Below, piece after piece: positions 56,075 to 64,000 of a DNA stretch of 64,000 nt; position 1 is the first letter of the stretch; each line of letters begins with the position of its first letter. Made by a program: the position numbers and the translations under genes. Under the pieces are notes generated by a model. That model had not been told where the DNA came from. It did no database searches and saw only the letters and a list, made by a program, of their open reading frames with translations. The stretch lies in contig BCIA01000001.1 in assembly GCA_001599815.1 (NCBI GenBank), forward strand, positions 3,228,934 through 3,292,933, in the 5' to 3' direction. Source of the stretch: Furcasterigmium furcatum. Its lineage: Eukaryota > Ascomycota > Sordariomycetes > Glomerellales > Plectosphaerellaceae.

Positions 56075-58670
56075 CTACCAATTGGACACAAATCCCGGTG
56101 ACAATGGCAGCCTTGCCATCTCAGTGTCGTTGTTTTGGAACAGAAGCTCGTTCCCAGGGTTACCCATCAAGCCCAGCGGGACCATCCCAAGCCCCTGGAT
56201 GTACGCGTCGAACTCTTCAAGACTGGTATCCTGTTGTTCGATGCCCTTCGACGCGGTGAGTTCGGTGTATTGTTTTGCTGCATCGTACAGCACTTTCGAC
56301 TGGTGGTACATTTTCGCCGTGGCCTCGGAGTACTGCCTCGCCGTCTCGAGGGACTTGACGAAGGCGTCCAGCCGCGCGAGGTCTTGCGGGTCGCCTGTCT
56401 CTATAACGTGGCAGAACACAACAATGAAGGGGACGAATGGATTGTATAGGATGGTCCTGGAGAATGACAGTGGTCAGTAGCAGCCCTTGTAATGGTTGAG
56501 TTGCGAGTTTGCTTACCAGTTGACATATATGTCGATATAGTGCCCCTTCTCGACGCCTACCGTCTCGATGAACTCTTGATGCTTCTCGAGTCCGGCTCTT
56601 GCGGTGTTGATGCATTCAGTGGCAAAATTTGTTGATGGCGAGCCCTCGTCAGGCGGCAATGTCTTGAGGATCAGGGACAAGGTCGAGAGGCACTGGATTT
56701 CTTCCGAGTAGAAGACGAGCTGAACTTGTTGGCCCTTTGTGCTTTTCCACTGGCTGTTTGTATGTGGCTGATACCAATGCGTAAGCTCCAATGTATTGGT
56801 GTTTGGGTTCCGAGACGATCCATGACTTACCTGGTCATTCATTTGATCGTTTGCAATGCTGGTAAGAAGAGATGTCGTCTCAGCAGCAAGGGACTGAGCC
56901 CATGCGACTCTCGCTTCATGTGGCTCTGACAACGCGGCAGGGCTGTAGAGCCTCATGTACACTCTACCCTGAATACTTGATAACTTGATCCATCGAATGG
57001 TGCAGGAGTAATGGGGCTTGCAATCGTCTGCATCCAGTTCGGGGAGAGGGAGCGTGATGTCGTAGTCCGACACCGAAGATGGCCGTCCCAGGCGAAGGGA
57101 CAGGCCTTTTTCGACGCTATAGAGGGACCAGAATATCCATGACTTTTGCGCTTGAATGGATGTCGGGTCGTTCTTGGAGGGTGCCCTGTGATATCCTGCC
57201 GAGATGCACATGTGCAGTGCTGTCGTCACCAAGGTCCATGCCGCCGAAGATTTGGACGACTTGATACAGTGGTTCACCTGCCCATTTGTAAGCAGGGAGA
57301 AAAGCGAGCGTAGAATTTGATGAGAGCGAACTTACACCGAAGAGCAACGCCAAACAGTAGTCAATCGTGTTCGGCATGTGGATGGGCAGCCTGGACAGCG
57401 CAGTCTCGAGGTTTGCTTCACAAGACTCCATGTGATGTTGCAGAGCTGTCCGTTTCGAATCGTCTTCTTCGAGAAACATGCTTCTCAAAAACACGTCGAT
57501 GAGCCCACCGTTGGCAATGATGAAGTCGGCCAAACTGAATCCGCCGCCTGGGAAGTAGACCTTGCGAATGAAGCCCATGAAGTCTTCGGCTTTCAAGAAC
57601 ATGAAGAACCCCACACTGTCAAACTGGGGATTCGCTGCAAGACTGTTAGATCATACTCTATAATTTTGAAATTCCATCGAGGGCATGATGAATGCCTTAC
57701 TCTTCATCAACTGCAAGGCAGCCATGACTGAATCGATGGGGGGCATAGGGTTCTGCTCCAGGGACAAGACCGGGTTCGGATCCGGTTTCGCGCGACGATA
57801 TGTCGTCTCATGGCTGCTTGATTCGTGCTTCTTGGCCTCGACAAGGTGACGAAGGGTTTCCATTGTCGTTGCCATTTCTGCTGAATAGCGCTGCAGTGGT
57901 GTTGTGCTCACGGCCCTCTCGATGAGGCTGTTGGCGAACGCCGTGTGCGCGGCCAGCGAGGATTCCCCCTCAAATTGCGTCTGCGAGGATGTATCTGTCG
58001 GGTCTGCCGAGAACAGGGACGGGGTTCCGGCGGCGTCGCTGCTCGCGGCCGATTGTGTTTGATGCATGGAGGATGCTCGAGATCTGTCCGGCGTGGAAGC
58101 GTTGCTTGCGGTGAGTCGGCCCAGCAGCTGGACCATCTGGGTCATCTGTTCCTGTATGTCGTCTATCTTCTTCTCACTGTTGAGCAGGTATGTTAGCATT
58201 GCCCCGAAGAGTCTGGGGTTGTTTTAACCCGGGGCGAAACGTACTATTGACTGGTGATATGAATCCTCTGCGTCTTGACAGTCGATCGCTTACGAGGCTC
58301 ATAATCGCATGCCAACCCTGCCCTGCAGCAATGCGAACATGGAGTCTTGCGGTCACAAGCAATCTGGGGAGGGCGTCATGTCAGCTACGTGCAAAGATGA
58401 TGTCTGGGGGTCATTCTGCGGTACCTTTCGTTGGCGACACGCTTGACACTAATGAAGAAAGTCAGTTCGCGAAGAATTACGTGCCAAAAGTCACGACAAT
58501 CACGGCGTATTGTGTGATTGTATCTCGGGCATCTAGAGGGGCCGCAGGTGGCAGGGGATGTGCCGTCTTCCGGCAGGGCAGTTGTATCTCACCGCCAGGC
58601 GCATCACTGCTCGCTGTGAAATGTTGGAGACATCTGCAAGAGCCGGCTGGCCTTCCGCTTCGGAGCCCAT
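56075..58670 (-). CDS. Zn(II)2Cys6 transcription factor with fungal_trans (MHR) domain
   Basis: Predicted nuclear regulator of 685 aa in eight exons: 58670-58593, 58448-58425, 58363-58245, 58176-57701, 57634-57336, 57277-56831, 56749-56517 and 56456-56075; all junction phases agree. The zinc cluster is assembled from exons 1 to 3: RLA|CQACRQRK|IACDRKTPCSHC.., with cysteines 27, 30, 37, 43, 46 and 53 (CX2CX6CX5CX2CX6C). Exon 2 is only 24 nt. A short coiled-coil segment follows (EKKIDDIQEQMTQMVQLLG). The middle homology region is recognisable by LLFGVNHCIKSSKSSAAWTL, CISAGYHR, WIFWSLYSVEKGLSLRLGRP and SDYDITLPLP. The final exon closes with a helical region (TILYNPFVPFIVVFCHVIE). The start at 58670 is inferred from phase and the typical RLACQAC opening. 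Target genes are unknown. Confidence 0.85.
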
Positions 58671-59617
58671 GCTCTCATCGGCAGAGGGGCTTGGTGCCAT
58701 TGCGAATGTGGCAGGCGGGGACTGCTGGCTGGGTGAAAGGAGGATGTGGGAGTTTCGAGGTGCCGGGGCCGGACGCCGACAATGTGCGAGATCCGGAGCT
58801 GCATATATTGCAGTTTCAATAAAGTTGAAGATTATTCTCGGAGTCCGTGGAACTCCGGCCGGTTTCGTGCTAAACTAGCTGCCTGAACGGCTCGTATTCT
58901 TGACACTCGAGGCTCCTCAGCATGACTCGACAACACTTGGCGCCGGGCATTGCCGCGAATTATGGGTCCCTTGATCCAGGTACGTTCTTTCATGGATCGG
59001 ACCGAAGGACAACATCCTGTGACAGAGGACGTTGAGGCATAAGATGCTCGCATATAAAGGCCTTCGGAAGCCTGGGCGCTTGAGCTGGACTGCGTCGACG
59101 CGCGCTTATGCTGCCGCATCGTCTTGGTCAACAGCGGGCTTGGCAGATGCCGTCGAAGTCCCAGTAATCGTGAAAACAAGTATAGAGTCGTGATTATCCT
59201 AGCGTTGCCTCGTGAAATTCTTATGTATAGGCCTCATGAAACTTTTAATGTTCGTTTTAGCTTTCTGCGCCAGGTGGGTTCCCATGGAAGCCAGTAGAAC
59301 TCAACACCCACGGGAAACTCGTCATATGGCGATGTCCTCCTGGTATTTTATAAAGGTCCGGTGCATGTGTACCTCCAGGACATTGATCACAAAGGGCGAG
59401 GACTTCAAGTTCGCTCAAATCCGGGATGAAAATTCAGTTGAGCTTGAATGACTCTATCAAACCAGCGACCAAGTCCTAACTTGAAGTACAAATGTTGTAT
59501 ACATGTAACAAAACGACATCTTGGCCACCAGAACACCCAGGCTTTCCCTCTTGATTCAGGGTTATCAACCGGATGGGCTCACCCGCCATGCGTGTATGGA
59601 AAGAGGAAACGTCACGA
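58671..59617. other. Intergenic region between the MHR regulator and the Kre9-like gene
   Basis: About 0.95 kb. Two plus-strand TATA-like boxes occur (near 59053, CATATAAAGG, and near 59347, TTTATAAAGG), but no plus-strand gene follows them. Otherwise nothing recognised. Confidence 0.5.
58802..58811 (-). promoter_or_regulatory. TATA-like element upstream of the MHR regulator
   Basis: The minus strand reads CAATATATGC about 135 nt upstream of the predicted ATG at 58670. It is weak support on its own. Confidence 0.3.
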
Positions 59618-60438
59618 TCAAGCAACCAGGGCAAGGGCAGCGAGCAGCCCAAACAGAGCACCGCCGCTGTTACCGGCAGCACCGCTGTCTGGCACCTGAG
59701 ACTCGCCGCCCTCGGACTCGGTAGCACTGGGCTCCCTGGAACGAGTGGGGCGCCTGGACGTGGTAGACTCGGCGGAAGCGGTGGACTCTTCTGCAGTCGA
59801 GTCTTCAAAGGTGTTAGCAACGCGTCCTAGTTGTACTTTACAAGAAGGGTATCTTACTGCCGCTGTTGGTGTTAGTAGAGCTCTCCGCACCCGTGGAGGT
59901 GCTCGTAACACTTCCATCAGTAGATGTCTCGGAGGTGGTTGCACTCCCGGTTGCTGAAGAAGCACCCGAGGTAGGCAGGGTCGACGCAGGGGTCGAAGTT
60001 CCGGCACCAGTTGTGGGAGATGCGGCGCCGGTAGTAGTGGGCAGGACGGACTGGCTGCCATCTCCAATGGGGAACTGGGGGCTGTAGTTGGGCTCGCCGG
60101 ATGCATCCTGAATCTCGATGGCGTACTGGCCAGCGAGGTTGGCGGGAACGTTCCATGTGAAGGACTCGCCAGTTTGTCCACCTGTTGTTGGGAGATTGCT
60201 GTCAGTGCTTGCGCAGTCTGCTTAGGGTCATTTCACACGAACTGGTAATCTCCTCAACGGTCACCAGGGCCGTTTCGGGCCCAGACTTGAGAAGCAGGGT
60301 AACAGGGCCCTGAGCGTCGGTCCATTCGATGGTGAACGGCTCTCCGGGAGTCACGGAGTAGTTTTCGTTTGTCAGCTGGACGGCCTGGATAAGGGCCGCG
60401 AAGCCGGACACAATCGAGAAGATCGTGAGCTTGGTCAT
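59618..60438 (-). CDS. Kre9/Knh1-type Ser/Thr-rich GPI-anchored cell-wall protein
   Basis: Predicted surface protein of 234 aa. Exons: 60438-60243, 60181-59858 and 59802-59618. A signal peptide is evident (MTKLTIFSIVSGFAALIQAV). Residues about 20-105 form the Kre9/Knh1 N-terminal beta domain (PF10342 type): NYSVTPGEPFTIEWTDAQGP, VTLLLKSG, GESFTWNVP and GQYAIEIQDASGEPNYSPQF. The remainder is a Ser/Thr/Pro-rich stalk, likely O-mannosylated, ending in a short hydrophobic tail (GALFGLLAALALVA) after small residues (NSGG), a plausible GPI signal. Family members are wall proteins, some linked to beta-1,6-glucan assembly. It is transcribed away from the chitin synthase gene, so two wall-related genes share an upstream region of about 1.3 kb. 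Confidence 0.88.
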
Positions 60439-61776
60439 CTTGTCGTTCGAGAAGCGAGTGTTGGTATTAGGATCGAAAATGATTGTGTTTGGGAGACTGG
60501 AGGTTGAGAGAGACGCGTGTGTAAGCGAGAAACTGTTGAGTGGATGTTGTCGAGAAAGTCGCCCTCACATTCCGCCAAACGCCCGGGAAGCCCTTTTAAT
60601 ATCAGCTTCGACCGACAGCTGATCTAGAAAACCGAGACTTTCAAAACAATTCACCTTACTCAGCAAAAGTCGCGCCCCTTGTCGGGCGCTGGCCGCCATG
60701 TTGCGACTGACGCCAATGTCTGACTTCACATTCCTTCGCGTGTGGTCTGGCCATTCCGGACCCCGAGGCTGTGCGAAATACGGCTTTTTGTGACGTCAAA
60801 AACCCACGCCCTGAGGGTCATGGAATGGGGGCTTGGACTTCCAGCTGCGCTGGGTCGTGTCTTTCTGGATCAAGATCAACAGCTGTCGTGGCCTGGCCAT
60901 CCAGCCAGGCATGCCTTGCGGCAAAATGGGCTTGTTTGCCAAGTTTTCTTCATATGTTCGTCCGTGGATTGTTGACACGAGGGCCTAGCCAGAAATGAGA
61001 CGAGTAACACATGGCTGCTTTGGTGAAGCTATCACTCCAGACGGGCTGACACAGGGCGGCGGCGCGATGAAAAGCAATGGTTACGGCAGCCACAGAACTT
61101 ACCACTCTGGTCTGGCCTTTCTTCTTCTCTTTTTCCTTCTTCGTTGCTCAATTGACTCATGTTGGCCTCGCTACCATGGACCACCCGATACGACTCTGGA
61201 AAGCAGCAGTGAACATCTGGACTGTGATCATGGCAATCCACGACCACCCCCCTGCACGTGGCCTCGAGTCCCTGGGCCGAATATTGCGGCTCAGCCGGGA
61301 CATCCTGGTATTAAGTTGAAGATCACATCGACAAGGTGCCAATTCTCAGATTCTTCGGCGCCCAACGTGATTGTCGACCCATGGCTGCTTAGCGATCTCC
61401 TGCCAAGACCTGAGCCGCCACCGTTGCTTCGCAAGATGAACACGAAACCAGATAAAATTGGCCATCATCGTCATCATTGCCCCTTTCTCATGTTATCCAT
61501 AAGCTCAACCTTGCTCAGCCACGGTTCGTGTCATGCAAAATGTGATGGACGACGCGAATCCGGGCTTCGGATATCCAGGACGTCCGGTTCACCGTGAAGG
61601 TGCAAAAATAGAATGTAGCCCCTTTGACTGAGCTCCACCACAGCTCGAGAGCTCATGTTTAGCGCCCGAATTCATCCAAGAAAGACTCGGAGTCTCGTAC
61701 AACGCCGATTTTCCAAGCTTCGTCCAAAGGTACGCCAGCTACACCATCTTGCAGCCACCGGAGACCCTCGGCGAAA
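60439..61776. other. Divergent promoter region of Kre9-like and chitin synthase genes
   Basis: About 1.3 kb. Leader sequence of the chitin synthase gene presumably lies toward the right end. No gene, tRNA or repeat recognised. Confidence 0.5.
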
Positions 61777-64000
61777 ATGGACTTCCGCGGCTATGAGCGC
61801 GAGTATGAACGAGGATACCAGCTGCAGGACGTGTCCCCAGCCTCTACTGTAACTATAATCCTCATGAAACTATCATGTGTCGGTCATCTAACCATCTCCG
61901 CAGTACAGGTTCCCTCATCCGACAGGAGACGATGGTTCACGACTTCTCGAGAACTCGGGGCATCCGGATCAGCCACAAAGTTCCAACTTATCTGATGCCC
62001 CTGTTCCAGCCAGAAACATCACAGAACCCCATTCGCCTCGGTCAACTGATGGATTCGCCCTCGAGCCTCCACACACTTTCGATGCCTATGGTCCTGGGGC
62101 TCAGCAGCAACAACCTGGTCTTCCATACGACAACCAAGAAGAGGAGTGGGTACAGCGACAGCAGCAAGCGCTTCCCGGCAGCGGCATTGGCAGTCTCTCC
62201 CGGTCCAAAACCCGAAAGGTGAAACTGGTCCAAGGTGCCGTTCTCAGTCTTGATTATCCCGTGCCCAGCGCGGTTAAGAATGCCGTCGAGGCATGCTACA
62301 CTGTTGGCGAAGAGGGCCAACGTGAGGAGTTTACCAAGATGCGATACACGGCGGCTACTTGTGATCCCAACGACTTCACGATTCGGAATGGCTACAACCT
62401 GCGTCCTCGCATCTACAATCGGCACACGGAGCTCATGATCGCGATCACGTACTACAACGAGGATAAGGTCCTTCTCGCACGAACGCTTCATGGGACAATG
62501 GAGAATATTCGCGACATCGTGAACCTCAAGAAGTCCCGGTTCTGGAACCAAGGCGGCCCGGCTTGGCAGAAGATCGTCGTCTGTTTGATCTTCGATGGCA
62601 TCGACAACGTCGACAAGAGTGTTTTCGATGTACTCGCGACAGTTGGCATCTACCAAGATGGCGTCATCAAGAAGGACGTCAACGGCAAGGAAACTGTTGC
62701 GCACATCTTCGAGTATACCAGCCAGATCTCCGTTACGCCAGACCAGCAACTCGTCCGACCCGCTCGAGACGGCGACGCTTCTCGGAACCTGCCGCCTGTT
62801 CAGCTCATGTTCTGCCTGAAGCAGAAGAACAGCAAGAAGATCAACTCTCATCGATGGCTTTTCAATGCGTTCGGGCGCATGCTGAACCCGGAGGTTGCAA
62901 TCTTGATCGATGCAGGGACGAAGCCTGGCCCTCGGTCTCTGCTCGCTCTGTGGGAAGGGTTCTACAACGACAAGGTACCTAGACACGACACCATCTCCGT
63001 CTTCTTTGCGAGAGTAAGATTGATGGAAGTATGAAACTAACTAGCCATAGGACCTGGGAGGAGCTTGCGGCGAGATCCATGCGATGCTGGGCAAACGTGG
63101 CAAGAAGCTGCTCAACCCGCTGGTGGCTATCCAAAACTTCGAGTACAAGATTTCGAACATCCTGGATAAGCCCCTCGAAAGTGCCTTCGGGTACGTGAGC
63201 GTTCTACCAGGCGCATTCTCCGCGTATCGGTTCAGGGCCATCATGGGCCGTCCTCTTGAACAATACTTCCATGGCGACCACACACTGTCAGCTGTCCTAG
63301 GAAAGAAGGGCATCGATGGTATGAATATCTTCAAGAAGAATATGTTCCTTGCGGAAGACCGCATTCTGTGCTTCGAGTTGGTGGCGAAGACGGGCCAGAA
63401 ATGGAAGCTCTCCTACATCAAGGCAGCCAAGGGCGAAACCGACGTGCCCGAAGGTGCGGCCGAGTTTCTATCCCAGCGCCGCCGATGGTTAAATGGATCG
63501 TTTGCCGCTTCGCTCTACGCCCTGATGCATTTTGGGCGCATCTACGGAAGTGGCCACAACGTCATCCGGTTATTCTTCCTGCATATCCAGCTCATCTACA
63601 ACTTCGTCAACCTCTTGTTCAGTTGGCTGTCTCTTGCCTCCTACTGGCTGACAACGGCCGTGATCATGGATCTCGTCGGGACCCCTGACCCTGAGCGAGA
63701 ATACCACGGCTGGCCTTTTGGAGATACGGCGAGCCCCATCGTCAATGTTTTCGTTAAGTACATCTATCTTCTGTTTGTACTGCTGCAGTTCATCCTGGCC
63801 CTCGGCAATCGACCCAAGGCCTCTCGCCGGACATACGTGGCATCGTTTGCTATTTTTGGTTGCATCCAGGCGTACATCTTTGTCCTGACAGGATATCTGG
63901 TGGTCCTGGCTCTGAGCAAGCCAATTGGGGAACAGATTTCTTTCGCATCGGGCAGCGAATTTGCGGACACATTCTTCGGCGCAAGAGAGGGTGTGGCCGG
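61777..64000 (+). CDS. Class III chitin synthase (C-terminus beyond window)
   Basis: Plasma-membrane family 2 glycosyltransferase making chitin from UDP-GlcNAc. Exons so far: 61777-61848, 61904-62974 and 63051 to the window end, giving about 697 of an expected roughly 900 residues. The N-terminus MDFRGYEREYERGYQLQD and the low-complexity Gln/Pro region are typical of class III. The core begins KVKLVQGAVLSLDYPVPSAV and continues with YTAATCDPNDFT, YNRHTELMIAITYYNEDKVL, DIVNLKKSRFWNQGGPAWQK, FCLKQKNSKKINSHRWLFNA and LIDAGTKPG. The third exon carries the catalytic EDR (AEDRILCFEL) and QRRRW motifs, and then membrane segments (FFLHIQLIYNFVNLLFSWLS, VKYIYLLFVLLQFILALGN). Class III enzymes occur only in filamentous fungi and matter for hyphal growth. 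The frame is open at the edge; nothing suggests damage. Confidence 0.93.

Noticed and set aside
59052..59356. Two plus-strand TATA-like boxes as evidence for a hidden gene
   Set aside because: No plus-strand frame with a domain or signal peptide follows them before the Kre9-like gene on the other strand.
1..64000. tRNA genes, CRISPR arrays and complete transposons
   Set aside because: Scanning by eye for tRNA B-box patterns with a paired A-box, regularly spaced repeats, terminal repeats and transposase or reverse transcriptase motifs gave nothing convincing. A tRNAscan and repeat search would be decisive.

Overview
The window looks like a gene-rich piece of a filamentous ascomycete nuclear genome (Pezizomycotina, most likely a sordariomycete). 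Genes are monocistronic and lie on both strands. They are cut by short introns of about 50-140 nt with GT..AG ends. Several have pyrimidine-rich leaders. The gene content is typical of such fungi: two Zn(II)2Cys6 regulators, a MedA/Acon-3-type developmental regulator, a class III chitin synthase, a GH128 cell-wall enzyme, a Kre9-like GPI protein and an Hce2 (Ecp2-type effector) relic. I could not assign a species. All splice sites were placed by hand from consensus, reading phase and family similarity.

Layout. 1-3.6 kb: no gene seen. 3.6-5.5 kb (+): Zn2Cys6 regulator. 6.5-9.7 kb (-): Hst3/Hst4-type sirtuin. 9.7-22.0 kb: a 12 kb stretch without a convincing protein gene. Its last 2 kb read as the spliced, uORF-bearing leader of the MedA-type gene at 22.0-24.4 kb (+). 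26.4-33.9 kb (-): two consecutive, intronless, very large genes (A, 1143 aa; B, 1173 aa). They are diverged paralogues of a family I do not recognise, and the C-terminal module of B resembles the HicA / dsRNA-binding-like fold. 36.1-37.1 kb (+): GH128 glucanase-like GPI protein. 37.8-39.1 kb (+): peroxisomal 3-ketoacyl-CoA thiolase with a clear PTS2. 39.5-41.9 kb (-): SulP/STAS anion transporter. 43.2-43.7 kb (+): broken Hce2 effector-like gene. 44.3-44.9 kb (+): GNAT acetyltransferase. 45.3-46.9 kb (+): ankyrin-type protein. 47.7-48.4 kb (+): small secreted cysteine-containing protein. 48.7-50.7 kb (-): divergent Hsp70-like ATPase. 51.4-53.3 kb (+): poly-Q coiled-coil protein. 54.0-55.6 kb (+): P-loop GTPase with long coiled coil and hydrophobic tail. 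56.1-58.7 kb (-): Zn2Cys6/fungal_trans regulator. 59.6-60.4 kb (-): Kre9/Knh1-domain GPI protein. 61.8 kb to the end (+): class III chitin synthase, truncated by the window edge.

Two themes stand out. The first is cell surface and development: MedA, GH128, Kre9-like protein, chitin synthase, secreted protein and effector relic. The second is a set of poorly characterised, possibly lineage-specific genes: tandem pair A/B, and the cluster Hsp70-like ATPase / coiled-coil protein / GTPase-coiled-coil-tail protein between 48.7 and 55.6 kb. These are the best candidates for undescribed biology. No functional link between their members is proven by sequence alone.
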